Assembly: GCA_020445405.1 (NCBI GenBank) | Contig: JAGRGQ010000002.1 | Span: 1-64,000 of the forward strand | Direction: 5' to 3' | Source of the DNA: Gammaproteobacteria bacterium | Lineage (GTDB): Bacteria; Pseudomonadota; Gammaproteobacteria; Chromatiales; Chromatiaceae | DNA length: 64,000 nt | In this document: piece by piece, positions 8,038-17,064 of the stretch | Layout: the number at the start of each line of letters is the position of its first letter | Position numbering within the stretch: position 1 is the stretch's first letter | Notes under the pieces: model-generated | What the model saw: only the letters and a program-made list of their open reading frames with translations | What the model was told of the DNA's origin: nothing | Database searches by the model: none | Translations under genes and position numbers: made by a program

Positions 8038-8070
8038 GGGTCTGGCCACCCCGTGAAGCGTCGAATCACG

Positions 8071-8114
8071 CCGGCTGAGTCCGGCTCGAACCCTGAAGTT
8101 TCAGCCGGCTTTTC
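8071..8114 (+). terminator. Rho-independent terminator after the DsrC-family gene
   Basis: GCCGGCTGA (8071-8079) pairs with TCAGCCGGC (8102-8110) and is followed by TTTT. A 22-base loop separates the arms. It begins 34 bases after the stop. Confidence 0.6.
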
Positions 8115-8399
8115 AGTCGCCGGCAGCGGAATAGCGTCGCGCGCTGTACTGAATTTCAATAAATCGCGGGTGTCTCCGAATGCGCTGCCTGACGGGTTCC
8201 CACCCGGGACCGGGACAGCGCTGGTTTAAATTCCCCAACGGCGTCTGGTGGAGTTCCACCATCGGCCGTGCAAATTCCCACAGTTCCCCGCCAACTTATT
8301 GAAATAACGGTAGGAACAGTGCATGGCACGTTCAATGCTTCAGCTATGGGTGAGCGTCCCGGTCAACGGGATGAACTGACAAGCAAGGAGAATCAGATC

Positions 8400-9674
8400 A
8401 TGAACACTCGATTTCCGTTAAAGCCCGTCGCCGCTGCACTGATGGCAACGCTGATCGCCGGCGGTCCGGCATATGCCGGTCGTGCAATCCAGGAAGACGT
8501 CACCGTGTCTCCGCTGCGCCAGATTACGCCGCAGGACGAAGCGACGATCTCATCGACCGCGGTGAAGGCGCTGCGTCATATTGCGGACGCACGCGGCGCG
8601 CTGCTGGGCGACAAACCGGACAGCGAAAAAGCCGGCGCACAACTGGGGCAGGCGGAAAAGCTGTTGGACATCATCCAGGCGGCGCTGCCGACCAGCGAGA
8701 TAAAGGACCGGATCTGGGTGGCCAAGAAGCATCTGGAGTACGAAGACACCCGTGAGGTGCTGCCGGATCTGGTACCGATCTACGCCTCGCTCGAGGAGCT
8801 GGTGGACTTTGTGCCCAGCGCCAGGGCCAGGACCCATCTGGATAAAGCCAAACAGGCATTGGAAAAGGGCGACAAGCCGGAGGCCGTCGAACAGCTGCAG
8901 GCGGCCGATGATGCCATGTTGTACATGGAAGCGGACCTGCCGCTCAGCAGCACGCGCCATCTCGTTGAACAGGCCAGCGCCGCGTTGGCGAAGGGGGATA
9001 CCCAGGCCGCAGATCAGGCGCTCAAGGCCGCCGAAGATAATGTGGTGTTCGTATCCGTCTCATTTCAGGCGCCGCTGACGCAGGCCAAGGCCGCGCTGTA
9101 TCGTGCCATGCAGGAGTATGAACTCGGCGATAAGGACCTCACCAAGGCTGATTTGAGCGCTGCGGTGAAGTATCTCGAACGCGCCGCACAGAGTGCTGAC
9201 AAGGTGACGCGCGAAGCGGCGGCGGATCTGGTCTCGCGGGTGCGGGACATGCACGGCCTGATCGATTCCGGTGACAAAGGCGTCACTGCCAGGCTTGAGA
9301 GTGCCTGGCATCGCGTCAAGGCGGTATCGGAGCGTTCCGTCGAGTACCTCAGCACCGGTTGGCAGCGGCTGCGCGCGGAGGGTGCTGGAAAGAAGGATCT
9401 GATCGAAGCGAAACTGCACATGGCCTATGCCCGCATCGATCATGTCAATTCCATGGACGATGCGGCGGCCAGGGTTGACCTGGCAGAGGCGAATGGCTAC
9501 CTGGATGCCGCGGCGAAACAGATGGAGCCGGAAAAACAGACCGAAGTGAAGGCACTCTCCAGTATGGTGGCGGCTTTGGAGACGACGCTGAAATCGGACG
9601 CAGCCCCGCGCGGCGATGCGACCGCATTCAATCAGATCGAAACACGTTTGGCGGCAATGATCCACCGGCTGTGA
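8400..9674 (+). CDS. YfdX-family periplasmic protein
   Basis: A 424-residue exported protein. A Sec signal (MNTRFPLKPVAAALMATLIAGGPAYAG) is followed by two helical, Ala/Lys/Asp-rich modules of about 180 residues that repeat similar phrases: the first has TAVKALRHIADARGALLGDK and QLQAADDAMLYMEADLPLSSTRHLV, the second has RVDLAEANGYLDAAAKQ. This is the architecture of YfdX proteins, which in enterics are linked to periplasmic stress and small-molecule binding. The start at 8400 is preceded by AAGGAG; the open frame extends further upstream but without coding character. A membrane-linked Hsp20 lies downstream, so a joint periplasmic proteostasis role is possible. Confidence 0.8.
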   Translation: MNTRFPLKPVAAALMATLIAGGPAYAGRAIQEDVTVSPLRQITPQDEATISSTAVKALRHIADARGALLGDKPDSEKAGAQLGQAEKLLDIIQAALPTSEIKDRIWVAKKHLEYEDTREVLPDLVPIYASLEELVDFVPSARARTHLDKAKQALEKGDKPEAVEQLQAADDAMLYMEADLPLSSTRHLVEQASAALAKGDTQAADQALKAAEDNVVFVSVSFQAPLTQAKAALYRAMQEYELGDKDLTKADLSAAVKYLERAAQSADKVTREAAADLVSRVRDMHGLIDSGDKGVTARLESAWHRVKAVSERSVEYLSTGWQRLRAEGAGKKDLIEAKLHMAYARIDHVNSMDDAAARVDLAEANGYLDAAAKQMEPEKQTEVKALSSMVAALETTLKSDAAPRGDATAFNQIETRLAAMIHRL

Positions 9675-9704
9675 GCCGCCGCTGCTGCAACCCTCCGCGA
9701 CACG

Positions 9705-9836
9705 GCGGGTGTTGTAGAAGCCACCTCTCCCGCGTGAAGGGGAGGGTATCGGGCACCGGGACGCTGAGTTTGGGTCACCCTCATCCCGACCTTCTCCCTC
9801 GAAGGGAGAAGGGACAAAGCGTTTTGCGACACTCTC
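9705..9836. repeat. MITE-like element, degenerate copy (132 bp)
   Basis: The ends GCGGGTGTTGTAGAAG and, on the other strand, GAGAGTGTCGCAAAAC are degenerate versions of the terminal inverted repeats of the IS at 36999-38758. The centre contains the palindrome CTTCTCCCTCGAAGGGAGAAG shared with the copies at 36.9/38.8 and 44.8 kb. It lies between the YfdX and Hsp20 genes and would be transcribed as a hairpin. The rest of 9675-10060 holds only a short GGCGCGAAAGCGCC stem before the Hsp20 ribosome site. Confidence 0.65.
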
Positions 9837-10060
9837 CGGAGGGAGAGGGGCAAACGTCTATCGCGACATTCGAATACGGGGTAGGGCAATGGCGAGCCGG
9901 TTCGATGATTGCTGCGAACATGGACAACATCAACTTTTTATTGGCGGAGCGCGCCGGATTACGGGGCGTTCCATGTCACTGCAACGGCGCTCGCTGCGCG
10001 CGCTTCGGACGAAGCGAAGGCGACGGCGCGAAAGCGCCATGATCATTAAGGAGATTCATC

Positions 10061-10639
10061 ATGAACAAGCAGATATTGAAACCCACACTGATCGCGATCG
10101 GCTTTTTGGGCGTCATCGGTGCCGTCGGGGCTCAAGCCTACTATGCGCACGAGCTGGCCGGGCGCATCGCGGCGCGGGAGGCGGCGCCGGTGCTGCAGGC
10201 AACAGCGGTGCCCGACCCGCAATCAGGGGATCCCTGGGCCGCGCTGCATGCCGATATGATGCGCATGCAGGCACAGATGGACCGCGCATTCAATGGCGCG
10301 TTCGGGGATTTTCCTGCCGCAGGTCTCGGCAGTCGGAATGCAGACGCCCGGATCACCGTCGAAGAGCAGGGTAACGACTACGTGATCAAAGCCAACATTC
10401 CGGGCGCCAGCGAGAACGATATCAACGTCAAACTGGACGGGCGTCTGCTGAGCATCGCTTCGCAGATCCAGGGAGAGCGGAAGCAGACGGACGATCAGGG
10501 CAAGGAGGTCCGGCATGAAAGCTACGCGGGCAGCTTCCAGCAGGCGTTCACGCTGCCGGGACCGGTGAACGCTTCAGGCATGCACACGCAGTTCCGGGAT
10601 GGGGTGCTGACGGTGACCATTCCGAAGATCGTTTCGTAG
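10061..10639 (+). CDS. Exported or membrane-anchored Hsp20 (alpha-crystallin) protein
   Basis: 192 residues. An N-terminal hydrophobic segment (8-27, PTLIAIGFLGVIGAVGAQAY) acts as a signal or anchor. A linker follows with MMRMQAQMDRAFNGAFGDFP, reminiscent of the phenylalanine-rich Hsp20 N-arm, and then an alpha-crystallin domain at about 98-190 (ITVEEQGNDYVIKANIPG through FRDGVLTVTIPK). The closing GVLTVTIPK is the hallmark of Hsp20 proteins. Bacterial small heat shock proteins are normally cytosolic, so a translocated form is notable. AAGGAG precedes the start. It follows YfdX on the same strand across a MITE copy, and is convergent with PPK2. Confidence 0.85.
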   Translation: MNKQILKPTLIAIGFLGVIGAVGAQAYYAHELAGRIAAREAAPVLQATAVPDPQSGDPWAALHADMMRMQAQMDRAFNGAFGDFPAAGLGSRNADARITVEEQGNDYVIKANIPGASENDINVKLDGRLLSIASQIQGERKQTDDQGKEVRHESYAGSFQQAFTLPGPVNASGMHTQFRDGVLTVTIPKIVS

Positions 10640-10785
10640 TGGAGCGGGGCACGAACGGGAAGGCGTGCAGGGTTGCGGAAGTGGCGGGGGCGGGAAGAGT
10701 AAACGCCGCTCCCGACCGTGCCCGGTTGCCCATCAAAACGGCGCGATCCAGGTTCAAACCCCTTGGATGCGCGCTTGCCCATGCC

Positions 10786-11655
10786 TCACTTCACCAGCTG
10801 CTCCCGAATCGACAGCAGTTCCCGGCGGCGGTTGTCGTCGGTTTCCGGGTAGCGCATCCCGAGTGACTTTAACGTTTCGACTACAATCTGCGAAATAATC
10901 AGCCGGGCGTTCTTTTTATCGTCGGCGGGGATCACATACCAAGGCGCCGTCTCTGTGCTCGTCGCGCTCAGACACGCCTCATAGGCCTGCATGTACTGTT
11001 TCCAGAATTTTCGCTCTTCAATGTCGGCAAGGCTGAACTTCCAGTTTTTTTCCGGTTCATCGATACGTGCCAGAAACCGCCTGCACTGCTCTTCCGGAGA
11101 GACGTGCAGAAAGAATTTTACGATCTGTGTGCCGTTTCTATGGAGATGGTCCTCCAGATTCACGATGGAGAGATACCGATCCTGCCAGATCGTATGCTTA
11201 TCCAGCAGCCGCTCCGGCAGCTTCTGACCCTGGAGAATCTCCGGATGTACGCGCACGACCAGCACCTCCTCGTAATAGGATCGGTTAAAGATGCCTATCC
11301 GGCCGCGCTCGGGAAGACAACGGGTCGTGCGCCAAAGAAAATCGTGATCCAGTTCGGTGTCGCTTGGCTTTTTGAAACTGAACACCTGGCACCCCTGCGG
11401 GTTGACGCCGGACATGACGTGACGGATGGCGCCATCTTTGCCGGCAGCGTCCATGGCCTGGAAAATCAGCAGCAGCGCATGACGATCGGATGCGTAGAGC
11501 AGATACTGCAGCGCGCTCAGCTCATCCACCTGCTCCTCCAGCAGTTTGCGATACATTTTCTTCGACGGGTAAACCGGCTCCACCAGCGTCGGCCATCTCT
11601 TCAGTTTGACATTGTCGCCCTGCTTCACGCGAAACGACTTTGATTCGATCTTCAT
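10786..11655 (-). CDS. ppk2: Polyphosphate kinase 2
   Basis: A 289-residue single-domain PPK2. Walker A-like [16 protein letters not shown], the following [16 protein letters not shown], and the lid/Walker B segment [21 protein letters not shown] are all present and are the family signature. The enzyme uses polyphosphate to phosphorylate nucleoside mono- or diphosphates (or the reverse). Single-domain proteins of this size with SFKKPS are typically the class that favours nucleotide synthesis from polyphosphate, but the exact class cannot be fixed by eye. I choose the ATG at 11655, eight bases after GGAGG; a GTG directly before it is less likely. Monocistronic and convergent with Hsp20. Confidence 0.93.
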   Translation of the reverse strand: MKIESKSFRVKQGDNVKLKRWPTLVEPVYPSKKMYRKLLEEQVDELSALQYLLYASDRHALLLIFQAMDAAGKDGAIRHVMSGVNPQGCQVFSFKKPSDTELDHDFLWRTTRCLPERGRIGIFNRSYYEEVLVVRVHPEILQGQKLPERLLDKHTIWQDRYLSIVNLEDHLHRNGTQIVKFFLHVSPEEQCRRFLARIDEPEKNWKFSLADIEERKFWKQYMQAYEACLSATSTETAPWYVIPADDKKNARLIISQIVVETLKSLGMRYPETDDNRRRELLSIREQLVK

Positions 11656-12044
11656 CACTTTCCCTCCGGTGTCTTCAGCCGCCTATTTTGCACCACCATG
11701 CGTCGCCTGCAGTGCCGGTGTCAATCTTTGCGGCAACCTCCGGGCCACCAGGTCAGGCTGTCGCAGCGTTCTCCCCGACATGACCCCCAGGCGGTGTCCG
11801 AACTCAATACGGCGTCGCTATTCCACCCCGGGTTATTCGGCGGGAGCCGCAGTTGAGGAACGCGGTACCAGCTCTACCGTACACGAAGCGGACGCAGCGC
11901 CGGTGGGGGCGCGGCATCGTGTATCGACTGCAGAGGTGGACAGCGATCGAGAGTCCTGGTTTATTTGAACCAGCCATGGGTGGAATGAACCAGCGAAAGG
12001 CGTATTGGCGTGCCGTATCCGTGCGGATAAACGGATTAACGCCC

Positions 12045-12060
12045 CGGCACGTTGCTTGCA
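12045..12060 (+). promoter_or_regulatory. Sigma-54 (-24/-12) promoter before the NtrB-like kinase gene
   Basis: CGGCAC-GTTGC-TTGCA matches TGGCAC-N5-TTGCA at ten of eleven conserved positions with correct spacing. It lies about 105 bases before the kinase start, so the operon, which encodes a sigma-54 activator, may be autoregulated. The rest of 11656-12044 shows no gene. Confidence 0.65.
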
Positions 12061-12165
12061 CCCTAAACAACGGAGATGGCGGCCGTGTGGTGCGGCGTTC
12101 GGCGATACAGTGGTGAAAATGATGCGTGAGTCCGATTTACCCCGGGTTCCTGACCCGGCATTGTG

Positions 12166-13656
12166 ATGGTCGATCCGGTGAAACGAATATACCCCGGCCG
12201 CGTGTCGATACGCCGTTTTTTCTGGCTGCCGCTCGGGGCGTCCGCGGTGGTGGTGTTGGTGCTGCTGGCGGGTTTGGTCGCGATGTCCTGGCGCGGGCTG
12301 GATCGACTGCACCCGGTGCAGAACCATCTGGTGCACATCGCGCGCATTCAGGACCTGGGGTTGTCCATGGAGCAAACCCTGCTGAAGGGTCTGCGCGGTA
12401 CACGGGTCGACCGGACCGAACTGGAGAGACTCAGGGAGGAGATGCTCGGGATCGCGGCCCTCGAAGGGGCCATGCATCCCGATACGAACAGCGCGCTTGG
12501 CCGCATTGCGCAACGGATCGTGCAGCCCGTTCCGGATTCGGTCGAGCTCCTGTTTCAGATGTTGACGCAGGTGCGCGCGGTGCTCACCCATGAACGTGAA
12601 CGACACGAGGTGTTGCTGTCGGATGTCGCCGAGAGCACCCGGATGGAGTTGCGTCTGGCAGTGGTGCTGCTGGTGGTGCTGCCGCTGGTGGGCGGTGTGG
12701 CGCTGGTCCTGCTGCAGCATCGCGTGCAGCAGCCGCTGAAGGATCTGCAGGATCTGCTCACCCGGCTGTCTGAACGCGATTACCGGCTGGTGTCGGACGA
12801 GGTGCTGGAAGGCGCAGCCAGACTCGCCAAGCCGGCCTATTACAGTTACAACGAACTGGTATCGCGACTGCAGGAACTGGAGGCCGAACATCGGGACCGT
12901 GAAAGTACGCTGGAAAATCGGGTGCGCGAAGCGACCGAGGCACTGCTGGCTCAAAGCCGCGAACTCTCGCGCGCGGAGCGTCTGGCCGCAGTCGGAGCGG
13001 TGTCCGCGGGTTTGGCGCACGAGTTGCGCAATCCGCTTGCCGGCGTTCAGCTGGCCTGTTCCAAAATGCAGCGGGCGCTGGTCGATGGCGAACAGTCGGC
13101 ACGCATGGCGCTGGTTATCGCCGAACTCAACCGCATCAATCATCTGTTGACAGAACAGGTCGATGCCGCCCGGCATGCACCGGAGGCTATGGTTAAGGTC
13201 AGCCTCGGGAGCGCGGTGGACGAACTTCTCGCGCTGCTGCGCTATCAGGTACCGCCCAATGTCGCGTTGGAGGCACGGATAGACCGGAAGCTGGAGTGTC
13301 TGTTGCCGCCCGCGGGACTGCGTCAGACGCTGCTTAATCTGCTGCTGAATGCGGTCCAGATCATCGGTGAAGCCGGTTGGGTAGAGGTGGCCGCGGCCCG
13401 CGATCGTGACCAACTGATTATCCGGGTCAGCGATGATGGCCCCGGGTTTCCGGAGGAGATGTTACGCGCCGGTATTCGGCCGTTTGCCACGGGTCGCAGC
13501 GGTGGAACGGGGTTGGGGCTGGCCATGGTGCGCCGCTTCGTTCGCGAACTCGATGGAGATCTTGAAATAGAAAACCGCTCTCCGCGGGGTGCGCAGGTCA
13601 CTTTGCGTCTGCCGTGCGCGGCTGCGGGTGGATCGGGGGAGGAGACAGATGCCTGA
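12166..13656 (+). CDS. Membrane sensor histidine kinase, NtrB-type catalytic domain
   Basis: About 496 residues. Two membrane helices (roughly 22-43 and 168-190) flank a 120-residue helical periplasmic sensor. A HAMP-like linker and coiled coil follow (to about 265), then an H-box GLAHELRNPLAGVQ with the phospho-accepting His and an HATPase domain with N box (LLNLLLNAVQ), G1 DDGPGFP and G2 GTGLGLAMV. The compact HisKA plus HATPase with LRNPLA is the NtrB/AtoS style that pairs with sigma-54 regulators. The next gene starts inside its last codons (stop 13654-13656), confirming the pair. The start codon follows a small CCGGGT/ACCCGG stem that may mask the ribosome site. The sensed signal is unknown. 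Confidence 0.9.
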   Translation: MVDPVKRIYPGRVSIRRFFWLPLGASAVVVLVLLAGLVAMSWRGLDRLHPVQNHLVHIARIQDLGLSMEQTLLKGLRGTRVDRTELERLREEMLGIAALEGAMHPDTNSALGRIAQRIVQPVPDSVELLFQMLTQVRAVLTHERERHEVLLSDVAESTRMELRLAVVLLVVLPLVGGVALVLLQHRVQQPLKDLQDLLTRLSERDYRLVSDEVLEGAARLAKPAYYSYNELVSRLQELEAEHRDRESTLENRVREATEALLAQSRELSRAERLAAVGAVSAGLAHELRNPLAGVQLACSKMQRALVDGEQSARMALVIAELNRINHLLTEQVDAARHAPEAMVKVSLGSAVDELLALLRYQVPPNVALEARIDRKLECLLPPAGLRQTLLNLLLNAVQIIGEAGWVEVAAARDRDQLIIRVSDDGPGFPEEMLRAGIRPFATGRSGGTGLGLAMVRRFVRELDGDLEIENRSPRGAQVTLRLPCAAAGGSGEETDA

Positions 13657-15049
13657 TACTTTGCTGGTTATCGAAGACGAACGGCTTCTCGGCACGGAGC
13701 TGTGCGATGAGTTCGACAGCAGTGGTTGGGATAGCGTGCTCGCAGCCGATCTTGCGGCGGCCGAACGACTGTTGTTCGAGCGCAATCTGGAGCCCCTGGT
13801 CGTGCTGTCGGATATGAACCTGCCCGACGGCAATGCAATGGATCTGCTGGAGAAGGTGCGCGCCCGTGGCCTGTCCGGTGAATGGATCTTTCTCACCGCC
13901 TACGGTGGGGTGCCCGAGTCGGTGCGGGCGCTCAAACTCGGTGCCTTCGATTTTCTGGAAAAGCCCTGTGATCAGGGACGGCTGCAGATCGTGGTGGCAG
14001 GTGCCGCGCGCAGCGCACGTGCGCAACGGCGACTGCGGGACGAGGAGCGTATGCGCGGCAACCGCTATTCACCCGCGGCTTTCGTGGGCCACAGCAGGGC
14101 GGCGCAGGAGGTGCGCGAAATGCTTACACGCTTGATCAGGGTGCCCTTCTCAGCCCTGCTGATCACCGGTGAAACAGGTACCGGCAAAGGGCTGACAGCG
14201 CGCATTCTGCACCACGCCGGGCCGCGGGCGTCGGGACCGCTGGTGGAGATCAACTGCGCCGCGCTGCCGCGGGAATTGATGGAGGCCGAGCTGTTTGGCC
14301 ACGAGGCCGGTGCCTTTACCGGTGCCAAAGGCCGCCGCCGCGGACTGATCGAACAGGCCAATGGCGGCACGCTGTTTCTGGACGAGCTCGGGGATCTGGA
14401 GTTGGAGCTTCAGGCCAAACTGCTCAAGGCTATCGAGGACCGGCGGGTGCGGCGCGTGGGCGCCGAGCGGGAGATCGAGGTGGACGTGCAGGTCATCGCC
14501 GCCACCAATCAGAATCTTGAAGCGCGTGTTGCAAACGGCGGTTTCCGCGCCGATCTTTACCATCGATTGGCGGTTTTCCGTCTGATTGTCCCGCCTTTGC
14601 GCAAGCGCAGGGAGGATGTGGAAGAGCTTGTGCCGCAGTTTATCAATGAATTCAACGCCCGCTCCGGGCAGCGGGTGGAGACGGTCCCGCCGGCGGTGTG
14701 GCGGCGCCTGGGTGGCTACGACTGGCCAGGCAACGTGCGTGAACTGCGCAACGTCGTCGAGCGTTGCGTGCTGCTGGCGGACGGGCCGGTATTTCCCGAG
14801 CGCTGGCTGCATCTGGGCAGCAGGTCGTCGACAGGGAATGTCGCTTCACCCGCCGCGCACGACGACGGCGATCTGATCTGCCTGCCGCTGGACGGGAGTG
14901 TCACTCTGGATGAAATGGAGTGCAAAATCCTGACGGAGACCCTGCTGCGCAACAGCGACAATGTAAGCCTGACGGCCAGGGTGCTGGGCACCACGCGGGA
15001 AAAGCTGCGCTATCGGGTGCAGAAGTACGGGCTCAAGACCAGCGATTGA
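13649..15049 (+). CDS. Sigma-54-dependent response regulator (NtrC family)
   Basis: 466 residues: receiver domain (1-120) with acidic pocket EDE and phospho-acceptor in VVLSDMNLPDG, Lys in FLEKPCD; AAA+ domain (about 140-375) with Walker A GETGTGKG, the sigma-54-contacting GAFTGAKG loop and Walker B GGTLFLDELGD; and a C-terminal Fis-type helix-turn-helix ending TTREKLRYRVQKYGLK. All elements needed to activate sigma-54 RNA polymerase are intact. It overlaps its kinase gene by 8 bases. Sigma-54-type promoters lie before the operon (12045), after it (15324) and before the PEP-CTERM gene (17336). This resembles PrsK/PrsR, which controls PEP-CTERM genes with RpoN, or GlrK/GlrR. Which of these applies is inference. 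Confidence 0.93.
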   Translation: MPDTLLVIEDERLLGTELCDEFDSSGWDSVLAADLAAAERLLFERNLEPLVVLSDMNLPDGNAMDLLEKVRARGLSGEWIFLTAYGGVPESVRALKLGAFDFLEKPCDQGRLQIVVAGAARSARAQRRLRDEERMRGNRYSPAAFVGHSRAAQEVREMLTRLIRVPFSALLITGETGTGKGLTARILHHAGPRASGPLVEINCAALPRELMEAELFGHEAGAFTGAKGRRRGLIEQANGGTLFLDELGDLELELQAKLLKAIEDRRVRRVGAEREIEVDVQVIAATNQNLEARVANGGFRADLYHRLAVFRLIVPPLRKRREDVEELVPQFINEFNARSGQRVETVPPAVWRRLGGYDWPGNVRELRNVVERCVLLADGPVFPERWLHLGSRSSTGNVASPAAHDDGDLICLPLDGSVTLDEMECKILTETLLRNSDNVSLTARVLGTTREKLRYRVQKYGLKTSD

Positions 15050-15323
15050 GCGCGTGCGGAGCCGGCAATGGCGTGCGCGCGAGTGGATCGGACTCACGCC
15101 ACCATCCGGGGAATCGACCACCTTTGGTGATGGCGGATCCCGGTTATCGCCGGAAAGTCAATGTTGCTGTCTTAAACTGAGCGCCATTACTGAACGGCCC
15201 GTTGGCGCACTCCCCGGGTCGTATTCCCCAGTGGCTGAAAATCCCCGGTTCAAATTCACCAATTTGCTTTCCGCAACCGCAGGTATATACGGAAAAGCCC
15301 TGTTAATCAGCTAAGTACGAGAT

Positions 15324-15339
15324 TGGCACGACCCCTGCT
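15324..15339 (+). promoter_or_regulatory. Sigma-54-type promoter after the NtrC-like gene
   Basis: TGGCAC-GACCC-CTGCT matches the -24 element exactly and the -12 GC at the right spacing. The predicted transcript start is near 15350, immediately before a 12-bp hairpin, and would run as a leader of about 270 bases into the rhomboid gene or end as a small RNA. Confidence 0.55.
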
Positions 15340-15356
15340 GACAGGGAGTTATACAA

Positions 15357-15385
15357 CGCCGGAGTATTCATTCAATACTCTGGCG
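15357..15385 (+). ncRNA. 5' hairpin of a putative sigma-54-driven leader or small RNA
   Basis: CGCCGGAGTATT and AATACTCTGGCG pair over 12 positions (one G-U) around the loop CATTC. The stem starts about seven bases after the predicted transcript start. No frame with a ribosome site is seen between here and the rhomboid start at 15624, so 15350-15620 is either a structured leader or an independent RNA. No clear terminator was found before the rhomboid. Confidence 0.35.
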
Positions 15386-15623
15386 AGCCAGAAGAAGCGG
15401 CTCAGGCCAGGCACAGATGAAACGGGCGCGGTCATCGAAATCGGCACGCCGGTCCCGAACGCCGCGACGTCCGATCTTTACCGCCCGCGTGGCGAGGCCG
15501 ATTGTGCCGGCCGGGTGCCTTCAGTGATGGGTGGCGGTTCTGCTGGCGACCGGTAAAAACAGGATGAATGGCGATGCGGGTATGCAGATACGGAGCAAAG
15601 GGTCCGACAGCGGGAGTCGACAG

Positions 15624-16235
15624 ATGAGAGACACCCCTGTGGTCGGTACCCTGCTTGCCGTGTGCGGTTTGATATTCCTGTTCGAGCTGGGTACGGGAAA
15701 CATCCTGATCAATTCGCTCGCGCTGTGGCCTTTGGGATTACTGCAAGCGGGATCCCTCACCGCATCGGAGTTTCGTCCCTGGCAAATCGTCACTTACGGT
15801 TTTCTGCACGGCGGCACTCTGCACCTGGTGTTGAACCTTTACGCCCTGTGGCTGTTCGGCACTCCGCTGGAACGGCGCTGGGGTGCGGTGCGGTTCACCG
15901 CCTTCTATTTTACCTGCATCATCGGCGCGGCGCTGATGCATCTGATCGTCGCCGAGTTCGCGCTGACCCACGGTGTCGCGGCCTACCCGGTGGTGGGTGC
16001 CTCCGGCGGCATATTCGGATTGTTGCTCGCGTTCGGCATGTTGTACCCGGAGCGGCAGTTGCTGTTGCCGCTCCCGCCGGTGCGGATCGAGGCACGGTGG
16101 TTCGTGCTCGGCTACGGCGTCGTGGAACTGGTGGCCGGCATTACAGGCACGGCCAACGGGATGGCGCACTTCGCGCACCTGGGTGGCATGCTCACCGGAT
16201 ATCTTTTGCTGCGCGGTGCGGTCTGGTTTTTTTAG
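15624..16235 (+). CDS. Rhomboid-family intramembrane serine protease
   Basis: About 203 residues and six membrane segments. Catalytic Ser lies in GASGGIFGLLLAFGML, preceded by the conserved H-L-N-x-x-A-L element (LHLVLNLYALWLFGTPLER), and the catalytic His is in AHFAHLGGMLTG. The HGGTLHLVLN and WGAVRF loops are typical. It cleaves membrane-spanning substrates within the bilayer. I choose the ATG at 15624 (MRDTPVVG) because homologues begin just before the first helix and GGGAG lies upstream. A rhombosortase role is possible but no GlyGly-CTERM substrate is seen here. It may be transcribed from the sigma-54-type promoter at 15324. Confidence 0.88.
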   Translation: MRDTPVVGTLLAVCGLIFLFELGTGNILINSLALWPLGLLQAGSLTASEFRPWQIVTYGFLHGGTLHLVLNLYALWLFGTPLERRWGAVRFTAFYFTCIIGAALMHLIVAEFALTHGVAAYPVVGASGGIFGLLLAFGMLYPERQLLLPLPPVRIEARWFVLGYGVVELVAGITGTANGMAHFAHLGGMLTGYLLLRGAVWFF

Positions 16236-16316
16236 CGCCGTGAGTGCACGGATGCGCACGGCCGGAACCGGGGGCGTTATCGATATCCTCAATGCAACAG
16301 AGAAGGGAGACGCTCA

Positions 16317-17064
16317 ATGATCGATGTGCAGCTTATCAGTCGCGCCTATGGCGGGTTTCTGGCGGTGGACGATGTCTCGTTCGGGATTGAACGCGGCGAG
16401 ATCGTCGGACTGCTGGGCCACAACGGCGCGGGCAAGACCGCCATCATGAAGATAATAACCGGTTTTCTGGAGCCGGACGGCGGCACTGTTCGAGTCGACG
16501 GCATCGATCTGGCGGAGGATCGGACAGGGGTGCAGCGGCGGCTGCTCGGCACCGGTTCGGGCTTCGAGTCGGTTACCCGCGGCGTGATGATCTGCGCGAT
16601 CTGTTCTACTTTGCCAGCCTCATCGCGGTATTTCAGGTGCTGAACGTCGATGCGCTGGAGCGCGGGCGCTGGGCGGCCACCGCCAATCGCGGCCGCCACA
16701 ACGCCTGGTCGCTGGCAGCGATGCTGCTGATCGCCAATGCCATCGCCGGCAACCTCTGGCTCGGTCAGATGAGCGGATTGCGCGCCGATCTGACCGGCGG
16801 CCATATCCATCCCATTTCGAAGGCAACACGCAACTATCTCAGCCAGCTGCGCGAACCGCTGCTGATACGCGGTCACTTCAGCGCCAGAACCCATCCGCTG
16901 CTGGCGCCGAAGACAAGGCGCACTTTGTCTCCCGCGATGGATTCGGCCTGCCGTTCCGGATTGGCAGGAGTGACTACGAGCGGTTGAGCGGTTACAAGGC
17001 CAGGCAGATCGTGCATCAGCCGGAGGCGCCGAAACCGGAGGGGCCGGGCCGTTCGACCGGCTGA
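16317..17064 (+). pseudogene. Collapsed remnant of a GldA/GldG/DUF4340-type ABC operon
   Basis: Three gene pieces in different frames follow one another. First, from ATG at 16317, the N-terminal 80 residues of an ABC ATPase (Walker A GLLGHNGAGKTAIMK, then FLEPDGGTVRVDGIDL), with no signature motif or Walker B. After a junction near 16550, another frame gives the end of an ABC-2 permease (LRDLFYFASLIAVFQVLN) followed by the start of a GldG-like auxiliary protein (STRN-like segment TRNYLSQLREPLLIRG). After a second junction near 16908, a third frame gives a C-terminal piece (HFVSRDGFGLPFRIGRSDYE) resembling DUF4340, stopping at 17062-17064. This is what two internal deletions in an ATPase-permease-GldG-DUF4340 operon would leave. 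Nothing here can form a working transporter. Confidence 0.75.

Noticed and set aside
11833..13413. Long open frame (about 526 codons) on the minus strand opposite the histidine kinase gene
   Set aside because: Rich in His, Gln and Arg from antisense reading of a GC-rich gene; the plus-strand kinase has clear motifs.
15323..15556. 77-codon frame beginning TTG within the region after the sigma-54 promoter
   Set aside because: It starts upstream of the predicted transcript start and has no ribosome site; the leader/RNA interpretation fits better.
15624..16235. Rhombosortase instead of a general rhomboid protease
   Set aside because: No GlyGly-CTERM protein was found in the window and the protein keeps the general rhomboid pattern; kept only as a remote possibility.
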